A stretch of 15,584 nt of DNA from NCBI GenBank assembly GCA_020025715.1, contig JAHHRQ010000040.1, forward strand, positions 1 to 15,584, read 5' to 3'. The position numbers and the translations under genes are program-made. Below are positions 1 through 7,354 of the stretch, in pieces (position 1 is the stretch's first letter; each line of letters opens with the position of its first letter). Below the pieces are notes generated by a model that was not told the DNA's origin, ran no database searches, and saw only the letters and a program-made list of their open reading frames with translations. The DNA comes from Oscillospiraceae bacterium (GTDB lineage: Bacteria; Bacillota; Clostridia; Oscillospirales; Oscillospiraceae).

Positions 1-14
1 CGGAGGAAAAGTCT

Positions 15-269
15 ATGTGGAAGTATACAGTAGAAGTAAGCGGAATGATGTGCGGAATGTGCGAGTCTCACACTAACGATGCAATTCGCAGAAACTTTGA
101 GGTCAAAAAAGTCAGCTCATCCCGTTCTAAGAACCAGACTGAGATTATTGCCGAGGCAGAGCTGGACGAAGACCTAATCAGAAAATCCATAACTGAGCTT
201 GGCTATGATGTTGGTTCAATCAAAAAAGAGCCTTACACCAAGAAAGGCTTTTTAGGCATTTTTAAATAA
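15..269 (+). CDS. Small heavy-metal-associated (HMA) domain protein, CopZ-like
   Basis: An 84-residue protein made almost entirely of one HMA fold. The metal-binding loop is visible as GMMCGMC (residues 10-16, Cys13 and Cys16), matching the GMxCxxC signature that binds Cu(I) or similar soft metals in CopZ chaperones and the N-termini of P-type ATPases. The C-terminal tail is basic with a GYDVGS-like last strand and ends GFLGIFK. There is no signal peptide or membrane segment, so it should be cytosolic. GGAGG at 2-6 lies 8 nt before the ATG and fixes the start. The upstream neighbour is outside the window, so it is unknown whether it follows a copper ATPase. A bidirectional terminator follows directly. 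Metal identity is inferred from the family, not shown. Confidence 0.85.
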   Translation: MWKYTVEVSGMMCGMCESHTNDAIRRNFEVKKVSSSRSKNQTEIIAEAELDEDLIRKSITELGYDVGSIKKEPYTKKGFLGIFK

Positions 270-290
270 GCTTATATATTTAAAAGCAAT

Positions 291-323
291 AAAAAAGGAC
301 AGGTAATACCTGTCCTCTTTTTT
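291..323. terminator. Bidirectional rho-independent terminator between the HMA gene and obgE
   Basis: A perfect 8-bp stem GGACAGGT (297-304) / ACCTGTCC (308-315) with an AAT loop. It is flanked by an A-run (291-296) and a T-rich run (316-323), so it has a U-tract in both reading directions. It ends the + strand HMA gene and the minus-strand obgE, whose stop codon lies inside the T-run at 322-324. Confidence 0.85.
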
Positions 324-1605
324 ACTCTTTGTATTCAAACATAAGGTCGTACATGCTGACTGTATCGCCGTCATGAACACCCATTTCCTCCATGCGCTGG
401 AACACTCCCGCCTCACGGAGAAGCTTATCAAAGTACATGCGGCTCTCGTAATCGGAGAAGTTAATTCTCGTCATCAGGCGCTGAAGCCAGGGGCCTTCAA
501 CCACCCACATATCATCAAAGTTGGTGATTGTGAGTTCCTCAGGAGTACCCAGTTCAGGCTCGGGAGCAACATAGTCTGCCTCGTAGCTTATAACGGGAGG
601 CAGTTCGGAAAGTCTGTGTACGCACTCCTTAACAAGCTCTCTTGTACCCTCGTGGGTAGCAGCGCTCATCTCAAAGAAGCTGAAACCGAGACTTTCAACG
701 TGCTCTTTAAGCTTTTCAATATTCTCTCTGTCGCCGCCCAGAAGGTCACATTTATTTGCGACTACAATCTGAGGTCTGGTAGACAGCTCCTCTGAATACT
801 GGCTAAGCTCTGCATTGATGGTGTCAAAGTCCTCAATGGGATCTCTGCCCTCAGAACCGGAAACATCAACAAGGTGCAGCAGCAGACGGCAGCGGTCTAT
901 ATGACGGAGAAAATCGTGTCCGAGACCTGCGCCCTCAGATGCGCCCTCAATAATGCCGGGAATATCAGCCATTACAAAGGATTTTCCCTCTTCGGCATAT
1001 ACAACCCCAAGGTTGGGGAAAAGAGTGGTAAAATGATAGTTTGCTATTTTGGGGTGAGCCTTGCTCACGACAGAAAGCAGAGTGGATTTACCCACGTTAG
1101 GAAATCCTACAAGGCCTACATCTGCCAGAAGCTTAAGCTCCAGTGTGATTTCGTGGCTTTCACCGGGGAGACCCGGTTTAGCAAAACGGGGAACCTGACG
1201 GGTGGGTGTTGCAAAGTGCATGTTACCCCAGCCGCCTCTGCCGCCCTTGGCGGCAATCCAGTCTTCGCCGGTAGACATATCGTGCATAATAGCTCCGGTT
1301 GCGGTATCTCTTATAATAGTACCTCTGGGAACTTTAATCTTAAGGCTCTCGCCGTCCTTGCCGAAGCAGCGCTTACCCATGCCGTTCTGTCCGTTGCCGG
1401 CAGAATACTTTCTTTTATATCTAAAGTCCATAAGGGTAGACATATTGTCGTCAACAACGAAAATGATGTTGCCGCCTCTGCCGCCGTCGCCGCCGTCCGG
1501 GCCGCCGTTTGCCACATATTTTTCTCTGTGGAATGCTATGGCCCCGTCTCCGCCTTTGCCGGCGTGGATAACAATTCGGGCCTTATCAACAAAAGATGCT
1601 GCCAT
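322..1605 (-). CDS. obgE: GTPase Obg/CgtA
   Basis: A 427-residue essential P-loop GTPase that binds the 50S ribosomal subunit and links ribosome assembly to nucleotide status. Three domains are visible. The glycine-rich Obg fold is residues 1-158 (KGGDGAIAFHREKY, GGPDGGDGGRGG). The G domain has G1 GFPNVGKST (167-175), G3 DIPG (214-217), G4 NKCD (284-287) and G5 SAA (314-316). A C-terminal OCT domain spans about 350-427 (DDMWVVEGPWLQRL), as in many Gram-positive Obg proteins. The ATG at 1605 is chosen because AAAGGAGG (1611-1618) sits 5 nt upstream and family members begin close to FVDKARI; an in-frame ATG 10 codons earlier would place the site inside the gene. It lies downstream of rpmA, the usual order, but a terminator hairpin separates them. 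Confidence 0.97.
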   Translation of the reverse strand: MAASFVDKARIVIHAGKGGDGAIAFHREKYVANGGPDGGDGGRGGNIIFVVDDNMSTLMDFRYKRKYSAGNGQNGMGKRCFGKDGESLKIKVPRGTIIRDTATGAIMHDMSTGEDWIAAKGGRGGWGNMHFATPTRQVPRFAKPGLPGESHEITLELKLLADVGLVGFPNVGKSTLLSVVSKAHPKIANYHFTTLFPNLGVVYAEEGKSFVMADIPGIIEGASEGAGLGHDFLRHIDRCRLLLHLVDVSGSEGRDPIEDFDTINAELSQYSEELSTRPQIVVANKCDLLGGDRENIEKLKEHVESLGFSFFEMSAATHEGTRELVKECVHRLSELPPVISYEADYVAPEPELGTPEELTITNFDDMWVVEGPWLQRLMTRINFSDYESRMYFDKLLREAGVFQRMEEMGVHDGDTVSMYDLMFEYKE

Positions 1606-1610
1606 TCGCG

Positions 1611-1633
1611 CCTCCTTTTGCCGCCAATGCGGC
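1611..1633 (-). promoter_or_regulatory. obgE ribosome-binding site with adjacent GC hairpin
   Basis: AAAGGAGG (1611-1618) decides the obgE start at 1605. Just upstream, GCCGC (1620-1624) and GCGGC (1629-1633) form a 5-bp GC hairpin with a 4-nt loop that ends 1 nt from the ribosome-binding site. It could be a 5' structural element affecting translation or mRNA stability; that role is inferred. Confidence 0.55.
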
Positions 1634-1648
1634 ATAATAAAACAGAAT

Positions 1649-1676
1649 TAAAAAGGCCGGACGAACTGTCCGGCCT
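1649..1676 (-). terminator. Terminator or attenuator between rpmA and obgE
   Basis: Read on the minus strand this is AGGCCGGAC, loop AGTTC, GTCCGGCCT (9-bp perfect stem, 1654-1676) followed by TTTTAATT. It has the full form of an intrinsic terminator and lies about 11 nt after the rpmA stop. It should cut most rplU-rpmA transcripts, leaving obgE to readthrough or to its own promoter in 1606-1650, where I see only a weak TATTAT (1634-1639). Confidence 0.8.
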
Positions 1677-1687
1677 AAGATGCAGAT

Positions 1688-1951
1688 TTACTGAGCGATT
1701 TCTTCGTAAACAGAGACCTTCTTGCGGTCCTTGCCCATGCGCTCGAACTTCACAGTGCCGTCCACGAGGGAGAACAGAGTGTCGTCCTTACCCTTACCAA
1801 CGTTGGTACCGGGGTGGATTTTAGTTCCGCGCTGTCTGACAAGGATGTTGCCGGCCAGAACGAACTGTCCGTCTGCTCTCTTGGCTCCAAGGCGCTTTGA
1901 CTCACTGTCGCGGCCGTTCTTGGTGGAACCCATACCTTTCTTATGTGCCAT
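1688..1951 (-). CDS. rpmA: 50S ribosomal protein L27 (no Prp-type N-terminal extension)
   Basis: An 87-residue L27, identified by the MAHKKGMGSTKNGRDS start and the GQFVLAGNILVRQRGTKIHPG core. Its N-terminus reaches the peptidyl-transferase centre. The start is firm: TAA lies in frame directly before the ATG (1952-1954), and GGAGGT (1961-1966) precedes it. Most Firmicutes L27 proteins start with a short extension ending in an F|AHKKG-type site that the protease Prp cleaves; here that extension cannot be encoded because of the stop. Consistently, no prp gene lies between rplU and rpmA, which are only 42 nt apart. It is co-transcribed with rplU and followed by a terminator. Confidence 0.97.
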   Translation of the reverse strand: MAHKKGMGSTKNGRDSESKRLGAKRADGQFVLAGNILVRQRGTKIHPGTNVGKGKDDTLFSLVDGTVKFERMGKDRKKVSVYEEIAQ

Positions 1952-1993
1952 TTAGCTTACACCTCCATTAGTGTCATTATCAGTTGCGGAAAA

Positions 1994-2308
1994 TTATGCG
2001 TTGATGGTTTCGATCTGAACCTTAGTGTAGGGCTGTCTGTGGCCCTGAGTTCTGCGGTAGCCCTTTTTAGGCTTCATCTTGTAGACGCGGATCTTTGCGC
2101 TTCTGCCGCTCTTAACGACATTTGCGGTAACGGATGCGCCTTCAATGACAGGAGCGCCGAAAACTGCGGTCTCGCCGTCAACAACAGCCAGAACACGGTC
2201 GAACTTGACAGTCTCGCCAGCGGCCAGATCAAGCTTCTCGACATAGATAACGTCGCCCTCGGCAACACGATACTGCTTGCCGCCGGTCACGATGATAGCA
2301 TGCTTCAT
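1994..2308 (-). CDS. rplU: 50S ribosomal protein L21
   Basis: A 104-residue L21, recognised from MKHAIIVTGGKQYRVAEGD, the VLAVVDGE segment and the basic C-terminal KMKPKKGYRRTQGHRQPYT motif. It binds 23S rRNA in the large subunit. The ATG at 2308 is chosen because GGAGG (2317-2321) lies 8 nt upstream; an in-frame TTG at 2323 overlaps that site and is not credible. It is the first gene of the rplU-rpmA(-obgE) unit, with a near-consensus promoter about 100 bp upstream and an untranslated leader that can fold, suggesting autogenous or leader control. Confidence 0.97.
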   Translation of the reverse strand: MKHAIIVTGGKQYRVAEGDVIYVEKLDLAAGETVKFDRVLAVVDGETAVFGAPVIEGASVTANVVKSGRSAKIRVYKMKPKKGYRRTQGHRQPYTKVQIETINA

Positions 2309-2323
2309 TATGAAATCCTCCAA

Positions 2324-2385
2324 TTCTTAAGGTCTCGCTCTTGGGGTGGAGCAAAGTCGTCTTTCAAATACCCCTTCAATGCGGC
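2324..2385 (-). promoter_or_regulatory. Candidate structured rplU leader (L21-leader-like)
   Basis: About 75 nt of 5' untranslated RNA would separate the predicted start site from the rplU ATG. Within it, GGGGT (minus-strand reading, 2370-2374) can pair with ACCCC (2343-2347), enclosing a second stem AAAG/CTTT (2353-2356 with 2361-2364, 4-nt loop). L21 leaders are a known RNA family upstream of rplU in Firmicutes. I match this on position and foldability only; I cannot verify the family consensus from memory. Confidence 0.4.
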
Positions 2386-2391
2386 TGTAAT

Positions 2392-2420
2392 AGAATAACA
2401 CGCAAATCCTCTATTGTCAA
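2392..2420 (-). promoter_or_regulatory. Promoter of rplU-rpmA
   Basis: On the minus strand: -35 TTGACA (2415-2420, perfect consensus), 17-nt spacer, -10 TATTCT (2392-2397). This is a strong housekeeping sigma-A type promoter about 100 bp upstream of rplU, with an expected start near 2385. Confidence 0.85.
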
Positions 2421-2457
2421 TAATATTTGAGAATTTTTTATGCTTTTTACTGCTTTT

Positions 2458-3789
2458 TCAGCCTACGGCCTCTATATCGTCATCAATCAGGAGATAGCTG
2501 CCGTCTTTGCCGCTCTGGGAGATAAGTTTGTGCACCTCTGTGCCGTCAGCAAGGCGGTATTTAAGCATAAGATTGGGAATTCCGTCGGGAATTGAGGTAA
2601 GCAGCTGCAAAGCGCTGTCACCCATTTCATTTGCATACCAGAGTGTGTCAAGCTCATAGAATTTGTCGGTATAGCTGACTGATACAAGTTCAACATCGTA
2701 AACATTACCGCTTGCGCTGAGGCAAAGCTCCTCGCCTACACCGCCTTCCGGCAGAATATTCAGTTTATCTATCAGCTCAACACTTCCATCCTGAACATCT
2801 TTCATAGCTTTAAGATGAAATTCTCCGTTTCCGGTTCTGGCAGAGGGGATAAATTTATCATCTATTTTGCCTTCAAGCTCAGCATAAGGAATTGTAAAGC
2901 TTATATTTCCGTCAGCATAGCTGCCAAGCTCCTGATTATCTGAGAAAATGACAAGTCCGTTATTGTCAAAGTACCAGCTACCGTCCCTGAGCAGTGCCTG
3001 AATTGCTTTAGACTGTTCTTCCGGAGCTATATCCTTTAACTGTTCCTTATATTCTTCACTGTTGTTTACAGCATTATTCATATATTCAATCAGGAAGTCT
3101 GCAAGGGAGTCATAGTCGGCACTTACATCCGGAAGTGCCAGTTTGTTTCCTGTAATGGTATCAAAGCTGCAGGCATAATCTTTGTAATTACCATGAGCTC
3201 CGCCTGTATATGAAGAAATGTGGAACACTATGCTCAAAACATTTCCGTCGGCACGTTCAACGCTGTATCCTCGCACAGAAGACAGTTCAAGAGGCATATC
3301 CTCAATATTGTTTTCGTAACAATATGTGAAATTATCCTGTGCTATCTGTAACATCATATTATAGCCGCCTGTTGTAGCAGCGTCATATTCAGAGCCATTG
3401 GGTCCTGTATAGTAGCTCTCATCCATGAGTCCGATATATTCATTTATCTTGGACGTAGCCTCGTCTCTGCCATCTATATAAACCTTGGGTGTGTCGTAAG
3501 AGAAGGTCAGGATAAGCTGAGTGCCTTCGGCGGGGTCGTAGTCCTGAATAAGAGTCTTTTCGTTTTTAACGATTACAAGATCTTCTGCTTTTTCGTCAGC
3601 CGGTGCAGGTGCCTCAACGGACTTTTCTTCTATCTCCTCAGTGGGAGCAGAGGGTTCGGCTGCTTCTTCCTCGTTGCTTGCAGAGGGAGGAGGCGGCAGC
3701 TCCACATTCTTTAAAGCCTCTAATTCCTCGCAGGCCGCCATTGAGAAGGCCATAACAAGGCAGAGAATAAGTGCTAAGATTTTTTTCAT
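2458..3789 (-). CDS. Lipoprotein with DUF4163 and DUF3298 (RsiV-like extracellular) domains
   Basis: A 443-residue exported lipoprotein. Residues 1-20 are a lipoprotein signal peptide ending in the lipobox MAAC (Cys20). A proline- and glutamate-rich linker follows (about 31-68). Residues about 90-205 fit DUF4163, with the family-typical YTGGAHGNY at 194-202. Residues about 220-310 fit DUF3298, with NNGLVIFSDN and ISFTIPYAEL. These domains form the outer part of anti-sigma factor RsiV and occur in many clostridial lipoproteins of unknown role. There is no anti-sigma domain and no neighbouring sigma gene, so I do not call it RsiV. The C-terminal 130 residues are not recognised. The start is supported by AAAGGA (3798-3803). 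No clear terminator follows its stop, which lies close to the rplU promoter. Confidence 0.8.
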   Translation of the reverse strand: MKKILALILCLVMAFSMAACEELEALKNVELPPPPSASNEEEAAEPSAPTEEIEEKSVEAPAPADEKAEDLVIVKNEKTLIQDYDPAEGTQLILTFSYDTPKVYIDGRDEATSKINEYIGLMDESYYTGPNGSEYDAATTGGYNMMLQIAQDNFTYCYENNIEDMPLELSSVRGYSVERADGNVLSIVFHISSYTGGAHGNYKDYACSFDTITGNKLALPDVSADYDSLADFLIEYMNNAVNNSEEYKEQLKDIAPEEQSKAIQALLRDGSWYFDNNGLVIFSDNQELGSYADGNISFTIPYAELEGKIDDKFIPSARTGNGEFHLKAMKDVQDGSVELIDKLNILPEGGVGEELCLSASGNVYDVELVSVSYTDKFYELDTLWYANEMGDSALQLLTSIPDGIPNLMLKYRLADGTEVHKLISQSGKDGSYLLIDDDIEAVG

Positions 3790-3872
3790 TTCGTTGTTCC
3801 TTTCTTACCATATATAAGTAGAATAGCTTTCTTTATATATAACGCCGCTCACAGATTTGGACGCACAAGGCT

Positions 3873-3892
3873 GATTTAAGTTCCCTTAAATC
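3873..3892. repeat. Perfect 8-bp inverted repeat overlapping the CYTH gene stop
   Basis: GATTTAAG (3873-3880), TTCC, CTTAAATC (3885-3892). It covers the stop codon of the CYTH gene. There is no T-run on either side, so it is not a standard terminator; it may be an mRNA 3'-end stem or a protein site upstream of the lipoprotein gene. Confidence 0.4.
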
Positions 3893-4392
3893 TCCTCCTG
3901 CGGAATCTGGCGGGCCATAGCTGCGTTTGTGTACCGACGGTCTGCGGTAATTTCCTTTATAATTTTAATACATGGGGGAAACTCAACTTCGGCATTTTCG
4001 TTGTCAATTTCAATTTCCATTACCGCTCTGTCTTTCCAGAATGAAAACAGGTCGATTTCAAACATCTGTTCCTTATAATAATAGCAGATTCGCTTTTTAA
4101 GGATTACGTTTCTGTCCTTATCCGCTCTCTGCAAAAGAGCATTATATTTTTCCTCGTCCACCTCATCTTCGTACTCAATACGGCGCATGGCGTTAACCCG
4201 TATCTTTCTTGTATGAGTATAAACCGAGTGTCCGTTTCCGGTTCTCTTACGCACCCTGTCGGTAACGCCCTTTTCCTCCGGCACAAGATAAGTTTGGACT
4301 ATGTCGCTTATATCCTGAGCTTCGGAAATAAATTTTTCATCCGGATATTCAATTAAAAACTTTCTTTCTATCTCAAACGGCAGGTCACTCAT
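3886..4392 (-). CDS. CYTH domain protein (triphosphate tunnel metalloenzyme family)
   Basis: A 168-residue protein whose N-terminus carries the CYTH signature ExExK (EIERK, residues 7-11). The other conserved charged strands follow: RVRKR (46-50), YEDEVDEE (74-81), KKR (99-101), EID (112-114), MEIEID (125-130) and a C-terminal DRRYTNAAMA (151-160). These line a tunnel that binds triphosphates with Mg2+ or Mn2+; family activities include inorganic triphosphatase, thiamine triphosphatase and class IV adenylate cyclase, and sequence alone does not decide which. I choose the ATG at 4392 because family members start just before ExExK and GGGGA lies upstream; an in-frame ATG at 4497 would add 35 residues of non-family sequence with a poor ribosome-binding site. 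No partner gene is evident. Confidence 0.8.
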   Translation of the reverse strand: MSDLPFEIERKFLIEYPDEKFISEAQDISDIVQTYLVPEEKGVTDRVRKRTGNGHSVYTHTRKIRVNAMRRIEYEDEVDEEKYNALLQRADKDRNVILKKRICYYYKEQMFEIDLFSFWKDRAVMEIEIDNENAEVEFPPCIKIIKEITADRRYTNAAMARQIPQEEI

Positions 4393-4576
4393 AATAATTT
4401 CCCCATATTTTTTAAGTGCTTTAGAGTAGGAAAACATGTCCCCCGCTCTGTTTTTTAGAGTATATAGCAAAATTGTTAATAAATCAAGTTCGGCCATATC
4501 CTGATTTTTCCATACATTCTATACTTTCCGTCTAAATAGGATGAAATTATTTATACAGTGTTATTAAAATGACACA

Positions 4577-4639
4577 TTGCTAATTTTCAGCAACTATGTT
4601 ATAGTTAAAATATCTCATAATACTAACAAAATTATTGAG
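4577..4639 (+). promoter_or_regulatory. Promoter and leader inverted repeat of redox fusion copy 1
   Basis: -35 TTGCTA (4577-4582), 17-nt spacer, extended -10 TGTTATAGT (-10 at 4600-4605). ATATCTCA (4610-4617) lies at the expected start site. CTCATAAT (4614-4621) is nearly complementary to ATTATTGAG (4631-4639, one bulged base), so the leader could fold and pair with the first bases of the ribosome-binding site (GAGGGGG, 4637-4643). The skeleton is repeated at the same spacing before copy 2. Confidence 0.65.
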
Positions 4640-4649
4640 GGGGATTATC

Positions 4650-7340
4650 ATGGGCAAAAGACCTAATATTCTCAAGCTTGCTTCAAAAATAAGTCTTGAG
4701 AGTCTTACTTACACCGGAGTTACATATAACGATCCGGAATACAAGATTTTAGAGCCGATAATAAGCGATGATATGTGCGAGGTTATGATGCACATGCGTC
4801 TGGAGGTTCCGCGCACTGTCAGTGAGATGTCAAGACGCTGCAAAAAGGACATTAACGAAACTCAGCGCCTTCTGGATCAGCTTGTTGCCTGCGGTGTTGT
4901 GCGAGTAGCTGATAAGAACGGCGAAAATGGTTACTACTATCCCATCTGGGTTCCCGGTATCATGGAAGGTGTTCTCAGTAAAAAAGAGCAGTGCGAAAAA
5001 TACCCTGTACTGGGTGAATGCTTCGAGGAATATGCAAGGCGCAGACCAGAACCCGTAGTTCCTCTTATGGGCAGAGGCATGTTCTTTATGCGTGTAATGC
5101 CTGTTATGAGCGCAATCGAAAATAACAGCCACGCCGCCTCCTACGATGAAATAAGCACTCTTATTGAAAATGCAAAGGCTATTTCCGTTGGTCCCTGCTC
5201 CTGCCGCCGCTCCCGCCGTCTGATGGGTGAAGGCTGCGGACACCTTGAAGAAGATATGTGCATGTACTTAAACGACAATGCAATCAACTTCTCCAAGACC
5301 GGCGAACACCGCCTTGTTTCCAAGGAAGAGGCATATGAGATTCTGAAACGTGCCGAGGATAACGGCCTTGTACATGAGGTTAACCAGACTCCCGGCTTTG
5401 AAGAGTCCACCGCAATTTGTAACTGCTGCGGCTGCTCCTGCTACTCTCTGCGTATCGCTCAGATGTTCCGCAAGCCCGAGGGCATGAGCTCCAACTTTAA
5501 GGCAGTGGTTAATAAAGACAACTGCGTTGCCTGCGGTCAGTGTGTTGAAACCTGCCAGACTAACGCTCTTAAACTTGGTCAGAAGCTTACCGAGATTAAG
5601 CCGGTTGAGATAGTAGACCGTGAAAAAGATGCTAAAGCCTCCATGCTCAAGAGAAGCACCTACAACATTGATTACCGTACCAACCGTACAGATGTTGTAG
5701 AAACCGGTACTTCTCCCTGTAAGAGTGCATGCCCCGCTCACATTCCCGTACAGGGCTACATTAAGCTTGCATCCGAGGGCAGATATAAAGAAGCTCTGGA
5801 GCTTATTAAAACCGAGAACCCCTTCCCTGCTGTCTGCGGCCGTATCTGCAACAAAGCATGTGAGGACGCATGTACCAGAGGTAAGCTTGACTCTCCTATC
5901 GCTATCGACGATATTAAGAAGTTCATAGCTGAAAAAGACCTTAACAGTGAGACCCGCTTTGTACCCAATATGCTCACCACCACCGGCAAACCTTACACTG
6001 AGAAGATTGCCGTTATAGGTGCAGGCCCCGCCGGTATGAGCTGTGCTTACTATCTGGCTGTAAAGGGTTATCCCGTAACAGTTTTCGAGAAAGAAAAGAT
6101 GCTGGGCGGTATGCTCACAATGGGTATTCCCTCCTTCCGTCTTGAAAGAGACGTTGTCAATGCCGAAATCGACATTCTTAAGGAAATGGGCGTTGAATTC
6201 AAGACCGGCGTTGAGGTCGGAAAAGACATTACTCTCGACGCTCTCCGCTCCGAGGGCTACAAGGCCTTTTATCTTGGTATCGGCGCATCCAAGGGTGTTC
6301 CCGTGGGCTGCCCGGGCGATGATCTCCCCGGCGTATACACCGGAATTGACTTCCTGAAAGCCGTAAATCTTGGCGATAAAGTTGAAGTCGGAAACGACGT
6401 TGCAGTTATCGGCGGCGGCAATGTTGCAATAGACGTTGCAAGAACCGCTGTCCGTCTGGGTGCTAAGAATGTCACTCTGATTTACCGCCGCGGCAGAGAG
6501 GAAATGCCTGCCGCTGACGATGAAGTTCTGGAAGCTGAGGAAGAGGGCGTTAAGTTTCGTTTCCTCGCCTCTCCTGCTGAAATTTCCGGCAACGGCAAGG
6601 CTCAGGAGCTGAAGCTTGAAATCATGGAGCTTGGTGCTCCCGACGAAAAGGGCCGCAGAAAGCCTGTCGGCACCGGCAAGTTTGAAACCATGAAGGTTTC
6701 CGCCGTCATTTCCTCCATAGGTCAGAAAATAGACCTGTGCGGAATAGATGCCGGCTCCACCATAAAACTCGGCGCAAAGGGCAACGTTCTGGCAGATGCA
6801 GCGACCTATCAGACCGGTCAGCCTGACGTATTTGCAGGCGGTGACGTTGTTACCGGACCTAAGTTTGCCATTGACGCTATTGCAGCCGGTAAGGAAGGCG
6901 CAGTCTCCATTCACCGTTATGTACACAGCGGTCAGAGCCTTGTTCTGGGCCGTGACAATAGAGACTACCATTCTCTCGATACCAGCAACGTTGCTGTTTC
7001 TCTTGACTGCTTTGACACCGCTCCCCGCCAGAAGGCTGCAAACGCTCCCGCTGCCGAGGCTAAAAAGACCTTCAAGGATCTGCGCGGCGTTCTCACTGAG
7101 GAGCAGATTAAGAAGGAAGCCGACCGCTGCCTTGGCTGCGGCGCAGTTGTGGTTGACGATTACATGTGCATAGGCTGCGGTATCTGCACCACAAGATGTA
7201 AGTTTGACGCAATTCATCTTGAAAAGGTCAGCGATTATCACGGCAGAGGCTACTTCAATACCCTTACCAGAGTTGTGGGCAACACTCCCAAGGCTATCGG
7301 CAATATAATCGTTGAGAAGAGAAAGCTTAAAAAATTATAA
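4650..7340 (+). CDS. Winged-helix / multi Fe-S / GltD-like FAD-NAD(P) oxidoreductase fusion, copy 1
   Basis: An 896-residue cytosolic redox fusion. Residues about 40-100 resemble a winged helix (PRTVSEMSRRC...NETQRLLDQLV...GYYYP). A Cys-rich module follows: PCSCR (C183, C185), GEGCGH (C196), C204, CNCCGCSC (257-264) and a ferredoxin motif C292-x2-C295-x2-C298-x3-C302. This N-terminal half resembles stand-alone anaerobe ferredoxin-like proteins. Residues 350-430 are the GltD-type 2[4Fe-4S] domain (C357, C361, C396, C400, C404, C408). FAD binding is GAGPAG (457-462) and FAGGD (728-732); NAD(P) binding is GGGNVA (588-593) with YRRGREEMPA. The tail has C827, C830 and C840-x2-C843-x2-C846-x3-C850. 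It likely moves electrons between NAD(P)H and ferredoxin-like carriers; no GltB or other catalytic partner is present. Start: ATG 6 nt after GAGGGGG; an in-frame TTG at 4635 overlaps that site. hypA follows after 14 bp. Confidence 0.85.
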   Translation: MGKRPNILKLASKISLESLTYTGVTYNDPEYKILEPIISDDMCEVMMHMRLEVPRTVSEMSRRCKKDINETQRLLDQLVACGVVRVADKNGENGYYYPIWVPGIMEGVLSKKEQCEKYPVLGECFEEYARRRPEPVVPLMGRGMFFMRVMPVMSAIENNSHAASYDEISTLIENAKAISVGPCSCRRSRRLMGEGCGHLEEDMCMYLNDNAINFSKTGEHRLVSKEEAYEILKRAEDNGLVHEVNQTPGFEESTAICNCCGCSCYSLRIAQMFRKPEGMSSNFKAVVNKDNCVACGQCVETCQTNALKLGQKLTEIKPVEIVDREKDAKASMLKRSTYNIDYRTNRTDVVETGTSPCKSACPAHIPVQGYIKLASEGRYKEALELIKTENPFPAVCGRICNKACEDACTRGKLDSPIAIDDIKKFIAEKDLNSETRFVPNMLTTTGKPYTEKIAVIGAGPAGMSCAYYLAVKGYPVTVFEKEKMLGGMLTMGIPSFRLERDVVNAEIDILKEMGVEFKTGVEVGKDITLDALRSEGYKAFYLGIGASKGVPVGCPGDDLPGVYTGIDFLKAVNLGDKVEVGNDVAVIGGGNVAIDVARTAVRLGAKNVTLIYRRGREEMPAADDEVLEAEEEGVKFRFLASPAEISGNGKAQELKLEIMELGAPDEKGRRKPVGTGKFETMKVSAVISSIGQKIDLCGIDAGSTIKLGAKGNVLADAATYQTGQPDVFAGGDVVTGPKFAIDAIAAGKEGAVSIHRYVHSGQSLVLGRDNRDYHSLDTSNVAVSLDCFDTAPRQKAANAPAAEAKKTFKDLRGVLTEEQIKKEADRCLGCGAVVVDDYMCIGCGICTTRCKFDAIHLEKVSDYHGRGYFNTLTRVVGNTPKAIGNIIVEKRKLKKL

Positions 7341-7354
7341 TCTGGTGACTTAAT

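Noticed and set aside
874..1824. Long + strand open frame opposite obgE and rpmA
   Set aside because: Shadow of obgE and rpmA; it crosses both genes and the terminator between them and has no family features.
2458..3789. Naming the lipoprotein RsiV
   Set aside because: It has a lipobox instead of an anti-sigma and transmembrane domain, and no sigma factor gene is adjacent.
5268..7241. Long minus-strand open frame (657 codons) opposite redox fusion copy 1
   Set aside because: It is antisense to a clearly coding gene with intact motifs; the composition is a mirror of the + strand codons, with no ribosome-binding site or recognisable domain.
4650..7340. Calling the fusion proteins glutamate synthase small subunit (GltD)
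   Set aside because: Only the central part is GltD-like; the proteins are about twice as long, carry extra Fe-S modules, and no large subunit is present.
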